Positions 19,194 to 26,732 of a stretch of 64,000 nt of DNA are shown piece by piece. The notes beneath the pieces were generated by a model. That model searched no databases, was not told the origin of the DNA, and saw nothing but the letters and a program-made list of their open reading frames with translations. The number at the start of each line of letters is the position of its first letter. Within the stretch, counting starts at the first letter, position 1. Source of the stretch: Janibacter indicus (lineage in GTDB: Bacteria > Actinomycetota > Actinomycetes > Actinomycetales > Dermatophilaceae); contig NZ_FWXN01000005.1 in assembly GCF_900176385.1 (NCBI RefSeq), positions 62,001 through 126,000 of the forward strand, read 5' to 3'. The position numbers and the translations under genes are program-made.

Positions 19194-20360
19194 TCACCGT
19201 CGCGGTGACCACGTGGCGGCCACCCGCTCGGCCCGGTCGGCGAGGGTGCCCACCGGGTCGGCCATGACCGGGGCGAGGTCGGCGTGCTTGTCCGCCACGG
19301 CGTAGCTACCCGCCAGGCCCATGGCCATGGCCTCGCGCCGCCCGATGAGGACCTGGCCGGCGAGCGCGACCGCGGGGGTGGCGTGGGCCGAGGCGAGCTC
19401 GGCGACCCCGGCGACGACCTTGCCCTGCAGGCTCTGCCAGTCGAGGCACCCCTCGCCGGTGATGACGAGGTCGGCGGCGGCGACGAGCCGCTCGAGACCG
19501 ACGGCCGACAGCACGGTCTCGACCCCGCTCACCCGGCGACCGCCGAGGAGCAGCAGGGCGTAACCGACCCCGCCGGCGGCGCCGGCGCCGGGCTCTCGGT
19601 CGAGACGGCGCTCGCGTCCGGTGAGCAGGTCGGTGCCCGGGGGCAGCACCCGCCGGACGACGTCGGCGAAGTGCCCCAGCGCGCCCTCGAGGACCTGCGC
19701 CTCCTCGGGCGTGGCGCCCTTCTGCTCGGAGAAGACTGCGCTCGCGCCCTGCAGGCCGAGCAGCGGGGAGGCGACATCGGTCGCGGCGACGAGCTCGACC
19801 CCGGCGAAGCGCTCGCGCGCGGCGGCCAGCCCGGCGAGGTCCGGCTCACGGACGGCGATGAGACCCGCTCCCCCGCCACCCAGCGCCTCGCGCGGCCCGG
19901 CGCCGAGCGCCGCGAGCATGCCCGCGCCCGCGTCGTTGGTGCCCGACCCGCCGAGGCCGACGACGATGCGCTGCACGTCCTGGGCCAGGGCGGCGTCGAG
20001 CAGCTCGCCCAGCCCGTGCGTCGTGGTGACCCGAGGGTCACGCTCGGTCGCGTCGAGCAGGTGCAGGCCGATCGCCTGGGCCGACTCCACCCAGGCCGTG
20101 CGGGTCCCCCCTTCGTCGGTGGTGATGTGCAGGACCGCCGGCACGGAGCCGCCGCGGGGGCCGCTCACCGTGACGATCGTCGAGTCACCGGGGCGGCTGG
20201 TGGCGATGACGTCGAGGAAGCCGGGGCCACCGTCGGAGAGGGGCACGAGGGTCAGCAGGTCGTCGGGGGCACGCCGGCGCCAGCCGGTGGCCATCGCCTC
20301 GGCCGCCTGCGTGGCGGTGAGGGTGCCGGTGAAGCAGTCGGGCGCGATGAGCACGTGCAC
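19194..20360 (-). CDS. Glycerate 2-kinase (GarK/GlxK family)
   Basis: The 388-residue protein phosphorylates D-glycerate. Family blocks seen are VPLSDGGPGFLDV, VVGLGGSGTNDAGAGMLAALG, GAAGGVGYALLLLGG and DLVITGEGCLDWQSLQGKV. The N-terminal motif is APDCFTGTLTATQAAEAM, where most members read a Ser-Phe-Lys sequence, so the usual Lys is Thr here. Whether this lowers activity is unclear. It is divergent from nadA with 40 bp between the starts. Confidence 0.9.
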   Translation of the reverse strand: MHVLIAPDCFTGTLTATQAAEAMATGWRRRAPDDLLTLVPLSDGGPGFLDVIATSRPGDSTIVTVSGPRGGSVPAVLHITTDEGGTRTAWVESAQAIGLHLLDATERDPRVTTTHGLGELLDAALAQDVQRIVVGLGGSGTNDAGAGMLAALGAGPREALGGGGAGLIAVREPDLAGLAAARERFAGVELVAATDVASPLLGLQGASAVFSEQKGATPEEAQVLEGALGHFADVVRRVLPPGTDLLTGRERRLDREPGAGAAGGVGYALLLLGGRRVSGVETVLSAVGLERLVAAADLVITGEGCLDWQSLQGKVVAGVAELASAHATPAVALAGQVLIGRREAMAMGLAGSYAVADKHADLAPVMADPVGTLADRAERVAATWSPRR

Positions 20361-20400
20361 GCGTGGACTCTACCGAGGCGCTCGGCGCCGCTGTGGGATC

Positions 20401-21612
20401 ATGCCTGCCGTGAGCGCCCCGACGCAGTCCTCGCCGAAGCCCCTCTCCCTGCTCGTCCTCGGGCAGGGCACCGACCCGCACTCCGAGCGGGGCGTCGAGT
20501 GCCCGGGCGACCTGCCCGCGCCCTCCGACCCCGACCTCGTGGCGCGCGCCCGCGCGGCCAAGGAGGCACTGGGCGACCGGGTCTTCGTCCTCGGGCACCA
20601 CTACCAGCGTGACGAGGTCATCGAGTTCGCCGACACGACCGGCGACTCCTTCAAGCTGGCCAAGGAGGCGGCAGCGCGGCCCGACGCGCCCTACATCGTC
20701 TTCTGCGGCGTGCACTTCATGGCCGAGTCGGCCGACATCCTCACCAGCGACGAGCAGACCGTCGTGCTGCCGGACCTCGCCGCCGGGTGCTCGATGGCCG
20801 ACATGGCCGCACTGCACCAGGTGCAGGAGTGCTGGGACGAGCTCGTCGAGGCCGGCGTCGCCGAGTCGACGATCCCGGTGACCTACATGAACTCCTCGGC
20901 GGCGATCAAGAGCTTCACCGGGCGCCACGGCGGGACCATCTGCACCTCCTCCAACGCGCAGACCGCCCTGACCTGGGCCTTCGACCAGACGGGCGGGGTC
21001 GACGGCACCGGCAAGGTGCTCTTCCTGCCCGACCAGCACCTCGGCCGCAACACCTGGGCGCGCGACCTCGGCCGCGACCTCGACGACTGCGTCGTGTGGA
21101 ACCCCCACCTGCCGATGGGCGGCCTGACGCCCGAGCAGATCCGCGACGCGCGGATGATCCTGTGGCGCGGGCACTGCTCGGTGCACGGGCGCTTCACGGT
21201 CGACGCCGTCGAGACGGCCCGGCGCGAGATCCCGGACGTCAAGGTCATCGTCCACCCCGAGTGCCGTCACGAGGTCGTCGAGCTGGCCGACGAGGTCGGC
21301 TCGACCGAGCGGATCATCAAGGTGGTCTCGCAGGCGCCGGCCGGCACGAAGTGGGTCGTCGGCACCGAGCTCAACCTCGTCCAGCGCCTGGGCCAGATGT
21401 TCCCCGACCAGCAGATCAGCTTCCTCGAGAAGAACGTCTGCTACTGCTCGACGATGAACCGCATCGACCTGCCCCACCTCGTCTGGGCGCTCGAGTCGCT
21501 CGTCGAGGGCCGCGTCGTCAACCCGATCACCGTCGACCCCGACGTCGCCCACTGGGCCAAGGTCGCGCTCGACCAGATGCTCGCGCTGCCGGGCGAGACG
21601 TCGAAGGACTGA
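20401..21612 (+). CDS. nadA: Quinolinate synthase A
   Basis: The 403-residue protein condenses iminoaspartate with dihydroxyacetone phosphate in NAD biosynthesis. The 4Fe-4S ligands are in FCGVHFMAE, TICTSSNA and NVCYCSTMNRI, and GHHYQRDEV is the conserved substrate loop. The nadB and nadC genes are not adjacent in this window, unlike in many Actinobacteria. The start may be the ATG at 20401 or the GTG at 20410; neither has a strong ribosome binding site. Confidence 0.94.
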   Translation: MPAVSAPTQSSPKPLSLLVLGQGTDPHSERGVECPGDLPAPSDPDLVARARAAKEALGDRVFVLGHHYQRDEVIEFADTTGDSFKLAKEAAARPDAPYIVFCGVHFMAESADILTSDEQTVVLPDLAAGCSMADMAALHQVQECWDELVEAGVAESTIPVTYMNSSAAIKSFTGRHGGTICTSSNAQTALTWAFDQTGGVDGTGKVLFLPDQHLGRNTWARDLGRDLDDCVVWNPHLPMGGLTPEQIRDARMILWRGHCSVHGRFTVDAVETARREIPDVKVIVHPECRHEVVELADEVGSTERIIKVVSQAPAGTKWVVGTELNLVQRLGQMFPDQQISFLEKNVCYCSTMNRIDLPHLVWALESLVEGRVVNPITVDPDVAHWAKVALDQMLALPGETSKD

Positions 21613-21656
21613 GGCGGCTCCGGCGTCACATCGGCCCCACGATTTCCGGGTCACCC

Positions 21657-21709
21657 GAGAAACCCTCTCCTCGCAGGAGTTCCAAACCCTTGCGAAGGGA
21701 GGGTTTCTC
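21657..21709 (+). terminator. Hairpin terminator after nadA
   Basis: An 11-bp perfect stem (21657-21667 with 21699-21709) ends in TTTCTC on the right arm. A smaller 5-bp hairpin (21667-21671 with 21675-21679) can form inside it. It starts 45 nt after the nadA stop. Confidence 0.75.
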
Positions 21710-21738
21710 TTGTCGAGTGCCCCTGACAGGCTGGGCCG

Positions 21739-22401
21739 GTGGACGACACCCAGCTGCTCGCCCGGACCGCCGACAACCGGCGGCTCTTCGCCGATGTCCT
21801 CGACTCCCTAGGTGAGGGCCACGCTCGCGACGCCACGCTGTGCACTGACTGGGACGTGCGCACCCTCGCCGGCCACATGCTGCAGCCGGTGCACGTGCCG
21901 TCGTGGCGTTTCCTGCTGACGGCCGCCCGGCACCGGTCGATGGCCCGCGCCTGCGACGTGCACGCGGCCCGGCTCGGTGACCGTCCGCTCGCGCAGATCG
22001 CGGCCGAGCTGCGGCACCCCGCCCGCACCGGGTCGAAGCCCTGGTACATCGGCTGGGCCGGCCCCTTCACCGACTCGTGCATCCACCTGCGTGACCTCGC
22101 CGAGCCGCAGGGGCTGGACGCCACCGTCCCCCTGGAGCACTGGCAGGCGGCTCTGGAGATCATCGTCTCCCCGCGCGGCCACGAGTCCTTCGTCCCGACG
22201 CCGGGGCTCCTCGACGGCCTGCGGTGGGAGGCCACCGACACCGACTGGGTCCACGACCCCACGGACGAAGGGGGCGACCCCGGCCCCACGGCCACCGGCA
22301 CCTCCGAGGCGCTCGCCATGGTCATGAGCGGCCGGCCGGCCTACCTCGACCGGATCGGCGGGGACGGGGCCGCGACGGTACGCGAGCGCCTGGGCGGCTG
22401 A
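21739..22401 (+). CDS. Maleylpyruvate isomerase-family mycothiol-dependent protein
   Basis: The 220-residue protein has the N-terminal DinB-like four-helix domain of mycothiol-dependent enzymes: LCTDWDVRTLAGHMLQPVH gives the metal-binding His region, and FTDSCIHLRDLAEPQGL the later one. These proteins use mycothiol as cofactor for isomerisation or detoxification. The GTG start at 21739 follows the nadA hairpin. It lies tail to tail with a GST-like gene of related thiol chemistry. The actual substrate is unknown. Confidence 0.8.
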   Translation: MDDTQLLARTADNRRLFADVLDSLGEGHARDATLCTDWDVRTLAGHMLQPVHVPSWRFLLTAARHRSMARACDVHAARLGDRPLAQIAAELRHPARTGSKPWYIGWAGPFTDSCIHLRDLAEPQGLDATVPLEHWQAALEIIVSPRGHESFVPTPGLLDGLRWEATDTDWVHDPTDEGGDPGPTATGTSEALAMVMSGRPAYLDRIGGDGAATVRERLGG

Positions 22402-22429
22402 CCTCCCCTTCGCCCGCGCCGGCACGCGG

Positions 22430-23470
22430 TCAGACGGAGCGGACCATCCCGGTCTCGTCGAGCAGGGGGTTGTGCGCGACGGGAACCCGCTCCCCTTCGC
22501 TCGGCGGGCCGGGGGGCGTGGCCCCCGGGGCGAAGGGGGATCCGCCCAGCTCCTCGCGACCGTGCGGCTCCAGCCAGTTGGCCAGGTCCGGGCCCGCGGG
22601 CACGATACCCGTCGGGTTGATGTCCCGGTGGACCTCGTAGTAGTGGCTCTTGATGTGCACGAAGTCGGTCGTGTCACCGAAGCCGGGCGTCGTGAAGAGG
22701 TCGCGGGCATAGGCCCACAGGACCGGCATCTCCGACAGCTTGGAGCGATTGGCCTTGAAGTGGCCGTGGTAGACGGGGTCGAAGCGCGCCAGGGTCGTGA
22801 AGAGGCGCACGTCGGCCTCGGTGATGTGCTCGCCCATGAGGTAGCGGCGGGTCGACAGCCGCTCCTCGAGCCAGTCCATCGCGGTCCACAGCCGGTCGTA
22901 GGCGGCTTCGTAGGCGGCCTGGTCGCCGGAGAAGCCGCAGCGGTACACGCCGTTGTTGACCTCGGTGTAGACCCGCTTGTTGACGACCGCCATCTCCTCG
23001 CGCAGGTGCTCGGGCCACAGGTCGGGAGCCCCCTCGCGGTGGTGCTCGCGCCACTGGGTCGACAAGTCCTCGGTGATCTGCGGGAAGTTGTTGGTCACGA
23101 CCTGGCCGCTCGGCACGTCGACCATCGCGGGGACGGTGATCCCCTTCGGGTAGTCGGGGAAGCGCGCGAGGTAGGCGTCCTTGATCCGCGGGATCTGCAG
23201 GACCGGGTCGAGGTGGCCGGGGTCGAGGTCGAAGGTCCAGCTGTCGGCGTCGTGCGTCGGGCCGGTGATCCCCATCGAGATGACGTCCTCGAGGCCGAGG
23301 AGGCGGCGGACGATGATCGCCCGGTTGGCCCACGGGCAGGCCCGGGAGACGACGAGGCGGTAGCGCCCCGGCTCCACCGGCCAGCCGCTCGACCCGTCCG
23401 AGGTGATCCGGTCCTCGATGTAGGTCGTGTCGCGGGTGAATTCCTTCTCGACGTAGCTGCCCTGTGTCAT
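22430..23470 (-). CDS. Xi-class glutathione transferase (glutathionyl-hydroquinone reductase-like)
   Basis: The 346-residue protein carries the thioredoxin-fold motif SRACPWANRA (Cys about residue 45), the CPWA signature of the Xi-class GST/EcmB family. The conserved NNGVYRCGFSGDQAAYEAAY and HFKANRSKL also fit. In Actinobacteria, which usually lack glutathione, such enzymes probably reduce mycothiyl-hydroquinones (inference). The tail beyond about residue 310 is low-complexity. Its start faces the pseudogene at 23568. Confidence 0.87.
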   Translation of the reverse strand: MTQGSYVEKEFTRDTTYIEDRITSDGSSGWPVEPGRYRLVVSRACPWANRAIIVRRLLGLEDVISMGITGPTHDADSWTFDLDPGHLDPVLQIPRIKDAYLARFPDYPKGITVPAMVDVPSGQVVTNNFPQITEDLSTQWREHHREGAPDLWPEHLREEMAVVNKRVYTEVNNGVYRCGFSGDQAAYEAAYDRLWTAMDWLEERLSTRRYLMGEHITEADVRLFTTLARFDPVYHGHFKANRSKLSEMPVLWAYARDLFTTPGFGDTTDFVHIKSHYYEVHRDINPTGIVPAGPDLANWLEPHGREELGGSPFAPGATPPGPPSEGERVPVAHNPLLDETGMVRSV

Positions 23471-23567
23471 GCCACCACTTTAGTTGAAAGTTGAACTTAT
23501 TTCCAGTGGTGACACCGGGGGCCTCCCCCCATGGCGCACCTCCCCCGTCGCTCGCCATGGTGGTTCC

Positions 23568-24072
23568 GTGCGAGCAGCGACCCGTTCACGGTACGGCGGA
23601 CCCGACGTCCTCCGCCACAAGACGATCCCCGACCCCACCCCCGGCCCGGGCGAGCTGCTCGTCCGGGTCCACGCGACGACGGTCAACCGGACGGACACCG
23701 CCTACCGCTCCGGCCGGCCGTGGATCAACCGGCTCGTCTGCGGGTGGCCGCGACCGCGGGTGACGGTGCTCGGATCCGAGTACTCCGGGGTGGTCGAGGC
23801 CCTCGGCGAGGGCGTCCCGGTCCTGCACCTCGCGGCCGCCTCCCCCGTCACGCGGCGGCTGGGTCGGCGGCACGTGCGCTTCCCCTATCCCCGCGACGAC
23901 AGAGGTGGCCGCCGACCTCGAGCGACTCCTCGCTAGCAGCGCGTACCGGCCGGTCGTCGATCGCACCTACGGCTTCGACGAGCTGTGCGCGGCCCACACC
24001 CACGTCGACACCGGTCGCAAGGTCGGCTCGGTCGTCGTCAGGGCACCTCAGGCCAAGCGCGCTGCCACCTGA
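23568..24072 (+). pseudogene. Decayed MDR-family alcohol dehydrogenase/quinone oxidoreductase
   Basis: The first part (GTG 23568 to about 23815) codes the N-terminus of an NAD(P)-dependent medium-chain dehydrogenase: TRSRYGGPDVLRHKTIPDP, HATTVNRTDTAYRSGRPW and VTVLGSEYSGVVEALGEGV. The reading frame then jumps to C-terminal-like sequence, missing the whole Rossmann cofactor domain (roughly 170-200 residues). A frame change near 23900 puts the last 50 residues (RPVVDRTYGFDELCAAH to the stop at 24072) in another frame. So there is one large internal deletion and one small indel. The end overlaps the 3' end of the macrodomain gene. Confidence 0.8.
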
Positions 24073-24545
24073 TCGAAGGTGGCCTCGTCGAAGGCGACGA
24101 CCCGCACCTCCTCGACCGTGGTCCGCGCGGCCCTGATCGTCGCGACGGCAGCCGCGATCGCGTCGTCCTTGGGCCAGCCGTAGACACCGGCGCTGATGAG
24201 CGGGAAGGCCACCGAGCGCGCGCCCAGCTCGTCGGCAACCTCGAGGCTGCGCCGGTAGCAGGAGGTGAGGAGGGACCGGTCGCGTTGTCCCGCTGCGTGG
24301 TTGGGCCCGACCGTGTGGATGACCCAGCGCGAAGGGAGGTTCCCCGCGGTCGTCCACCCGGCGTCACCCGTCGCCAGGCCGTCGGGGAAGCGGGAGATGC
24401 AGTCCTCGAGGATCGCCGGGCCTCCCGCACGATGGATCGCACCGTCGACTCCCCCGCCCCCGCGCATGGCGGTGTTGGCGGCGTTGACGATCGCGTCGAC
24501 CTGCTGGGTCGTGATGTCTCCCTGCACTGCGGTGAGCGTCGGCAT
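24048..24545 (-). CDS. Macrodomain protein (ADP-ribosyl/O-acetyl-ADP-ribose hydrolase type)
   Basis: The 165-residue single-domain protein has the macrodomain core: VQGDITTQQVDAIVNAANT, GGGGVDGAIHRAGG, then VIHTVGPNH and AFPLISAGVYGWP. The catalytic-loop residues of MacroD-type hydrolases are present. It probably removes ADP-ribose from proteins or hydrolyses O-acetyl-ADP-ribose. The start at 24545 has GGTGGAGA upstream on the minus strand. It is divergent from the HTH/nucleotidyltransferase module, with 139 bp between starts, which may or may not be meaningful. Confidence 0.92.
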   Translation of the reverse strand: MPTLTAVQGDITTQQVDAIVNAANTAMRGGGGVDGAIHRAGGPAILEDCISRFPDGLATGDAGWTTAGNLPSRWVIHTVGPNHAAGQRDRSLLTSCYRRSLEVADELGARSVAFPLISAGVYGWPKDDAIAAAVATIRAARTTVEEVRVVAFDEATFDQVAARLA

Positions 24546-24602
24546 GGGGCCAGTCTCCACCCGCTGAAGACCCGTGGAGATGTGGCGAGGTACGGGCGGA
24601 GG

Positions 24603-24678
24603 AGCGGGGACGAACTGCTTGGTCCCACCAGCGGGGACGAACGCATCCTTGCCATAACCCTTCCCTAGCCGGAATACT
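24603..24678 (+). promoter_or_regulatory. Promoter and direct-repeat operator of the HTH/NTase module
   Basis: TTGCCA (24649-24654) and AATACT (24673-24678) are spaced by 18 bp, one of the best sigma-70-type promoters in the window. The ATG at 24685 is six bases after the -10, so the mRNA is probably leaderless. Upstream are two perfect 13-bp direct repeats AGCGGGGACGAAC, at 24603-24615 and 24630-24642, 27 bp apart. They are plausible operators for the HTH protein. Confidence 0.65.
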
Positions 24679-24684
24679 TGTGGC

Positions 24685-25377
24685 ATGGAGTTGGATGACT
24701 ACGTCCCGGTGGCCATGGCGGCGCGGCACCTCGGCCTGTCCGACCGTCGCGTCCGGCAGCTCATCGAGTCCGGCGCCCTGCCCGCCCGGAGGATGGGACA
24801 CGCGCTCCTCGTCCCCGCGTCGGCCGTGGCGTCGATGAAGGTCCACCAGTCTCGTCGCCGCAGGCCCCTGTCCCCACGGTCGGCCGCGACCCTCCTTGGC
24901 GCTCTCGACGAGCTCCTCGGAGCTCCCTCTCCGTTTCTCGACGCTGCCACCGATCGCGATCGCTCACGGGCGCGGGCCCGCGCCCGCCAACTCGTCGACG
25001 ATCCTGAAGCCATGGCGCTCCTGCGCGCTTGGATCCCACCTGGGGGTCGGCGTCTGGCTCTGGTCCACCTCGGATCCCCGGAAGCAGTTGCCGATGATCC
25101 GGGAGTGGCCGTGACGGGCATCAGTCACCCGTTGTCGGGGATGGCACCCGCAGGTGAGTTCGAGGGCCACGTCGCCCCCACCGAGGTCGACGACGTCGTG
25201 GCACGCCACCGGCTGGTGCCACCACCGACCGGTCAGCCGGCCAACGTCGTCCTCCATGTCGATGAGGCACCCGTGACCCCCGCCCGAGTGCTCCTCGCCC
25301 TGGCCGACTGGGCCTCGCCGCGAGAGGACGAACAAGCACTCCGGATGCTCCGCGGTGCGGCTGGCAGCGACTCATGA
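24685..25377 (+). CDS. HTH DNA-binding protein, probable antitoxin/regulator of the downstream NTase
   Basis: The 230-residue protein begins with an excisionase/MerR-like winged helix (about 5-52): YVPVAMAARHLGLSDRRVRQLIESG then ARRMGHALLVPASAV. A basic linker (QSRRRRPL) and an uncharacterised C-terminal region of about 170 residues follow. The stop overlaps the next start by 4 nt (ATGA). The pairing of a DNA-binding protein with a nucleotidyltransferase-fold protein resembles AbiE-type toxin-antitoxin logic, but the HTH type and C-terminus are not AbiEi. Function is inferred from context. Confidence 0.7.
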   Translation: MELDDYVPVAMAARHLGLSDRRVRQLIESGALPARRMGHALLVPASAVASMKVHQSRRRRPLSPRSAATLLGALDELLGAPSPFLDAATDRDRSRARARARQLVDDPEAMALLRAWIPPGGRRLALVHLGSPEAVADDPGVAVTGISHPLSGMAPAGEFEGHVAPTEVDDVVARHRLVPPPTGQPANVVLHVDEAPVTPARVLLALADWASPREDEQALRMLRGAAGSDS

Positions 25378-26096
25378 CCGCCCTCGTCGTCGCGCCCACC
25401 CTCCTGCGCGCGCATGAGCAGTCGTGGCACGCCCTGCTGGAGCTGGCGCGGCGAGTTCCCGGCGGCTGGACGGTGATCGGAGGACAGATGATCCACCTCC
25501 ACGTGTGGGAGCGAGGCGGCATCACGGCGAGGCCCACCGACGACGGCGACGCCGGGTTGGATGTGCGTGCCGATCCGGGTGTGGCTCGAAGAGTGACCGG
25601 TGCCCTCGCCGACATGGGTTTTTCTCCCCGCACCACGTCCCCCGACGGGCCACAAGTTCGGTGGACCAGGGGCGAAGCCACTGTCGACGTACTCGTCCCC
25701 GCCGCGACAGGAGCCGAGCGGCTGGATGTCGCTGGACGTCCCATCCTCGCGTCCCACGGGGTCCAGCAGGCCCTGGACCGCACGACCACTGTGACGCTTC
25801 GCGTGGGCACCGTCGAGGGCGCCGTTCCTCGACCGAGACTGGTGGGTTGCTTGGTCGCCAAGGCCGCGGCACTCGCCAACGACGACCCGCGACCAGCGCG
25901 ACACCTCCACGACCTCGCCGTGCTGTTGCATCTGCTGCGGTCTCGCGATCTTGACCTCGACCCCCTGACACCACGCGACGTGCATCATCTGCACCCGGCT
26001 CTTCGGCGCTTGGACGATCCCTTCTCGGGCGTCAGCCTCACGCCAGATGCACGCGTGGCGATCGCGGTGCTCCGACAGGCTGCGCCCGGACCGTAG
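25374..26096 (+). CDS. Nucleotidyltransferase-fold protein (AbiEii/MNT-like), candidate toxin
   Basis: The 240-residue protein has the layout of a minimal nucleotidyltransferase. The helix-turn GG motif is at G36-G37 (WTVIGGQMIHLH). The R-x-T-x-D-x-D motif puts candidate metal ligands at D57 and D59. A third Asp is D105 in TVDVLVP. A later K163...D180 pair (LVAKAAAL, RHLHDLAVLL) matches the C-terminal K/D motif of AbiEii-like toxins. It is translationally coupled to the HTH gene. It might transfer a nucleotide to tRNA or protein; this is inference. It lies convergent to the HIT-like gene. Confidence 0.68.
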   Translation: MTALVVAPTLLRAHEQSWHALLELARRVPGGWTVIGGQMIHLHVWERGGITARPTDDGDAGLDVRADPGVARRVTGALADMGFSPRTTSPDGPQVRWTRGEATVDVLVPAATGAERLDVAGRPILASHGVQQALDRTTTVTLRVGTVEGAVPRPRLVGCLVAKAAALANDDPRPARHLHDLAVLLHLLRSRDLDLDPLTPRDVHHLHPALRRLDDPFSGVSLTPDARVAIAVLRQAAPGP

Positions 26097-26123
26097 GGGC
26101 ACTCCGTCGGACGATCCGGCGAC

Positions 26124-26720
26124 TCACCCCCAGGCCTCCGCGTTGGCCATCACCGCGACGACCTCGTCGACCTCCCGCTGCCAGACGTCTTCGGGGACCT
26201 TGGGCAGGATGTCGTCCCACTCGACGGCGAAGGAGCCGATGACCTGGGGCAGTCGCGCCGGCCGGACCATCGCGAGGGTGTGCAGGTGGGCACTCCCGTC
26301 GCCCCACTTGCCGAGGTGGACGCGACCGGCGTTGGGCAGGGCGAGCATCGCGTTGTGCAGGCGGTGCACGAGCCGCCCCCACTCCCCCGCGAGGTCCTCG
26401 TCCATGTCGCCGAAGTCCATGTGCTCGCGGGTCTGCAACCACAACGCCAGCAGACCGCCGCGCCCCTCGCGATCGGCCGAGAGCACCCAGCGCTCGTTGC
26501 TCCAGACCACCCCCTCGTCGGGGTGGTCGCAGCGCCAGCAGTCGCCACCCCCTTCGCCGTCGCGGACGCGGTCGGCCACGGCCGGTGGGAGCAGGTCCTT
26601 GGCGACCACGCGACCACCATCGGCCACCCAGGGGAAGGCGGGCCACTCGACGAAGTCCAGCGAGGGCGCGTCGGTGCGCGTCCTCGCCAGCTCGAAGATC
26701 TCCTCGGCGCTCTGGGGCAC
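26124..26720 (-). CDS. HIT/GalT-superfamily-like protein
   Basis: The 198-residue protein carries a zinc-knuckle-like CWRCDHPDE near residue 61 and HLHTLAMVRP near residue 145, which looks like a reduced histidine-triad motif. The order (CxxC then HxH) resembles GalT-like members of the HIT superfamily. No exact family was recognised. The start is 12 nt after the dipeptidase stop, so the two are likely cotranscribed. A nucleotide hydrolase or transferase role is only a guess. Confidence 0.6.
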   Translation of the reverse strand: MPQSAEEIFELARTRTDAPSLDFVEWPAFPWVADGGRVVAKDLLPPAVADRVRDGEGGGDCWRCDHPDEGVVWSNERWVLSADREGRGGLLALWLQTREHMDFGDMDEDLAGEWGRLVHRLHNAMLALPNAGRVHLGKWGDGSAHLHTLAMVRPARLPQVIGSFAVEWDDILPKVPEDVWQREVDEVVAVMANAEAWG

Positions 26721-26732
26721 GTCAGCTCCTCG

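Noticed and set aside
24048-26096. DarTG-type system (ADP-ribosyltransferase toxin plus macrodomain antitoxin)
   Set aside because: The presumed toxin has nucleotidyltransferase rather than ADP-ribosyltransferase motifs, and the macrodomain gene is divergent and not fused or coupled.
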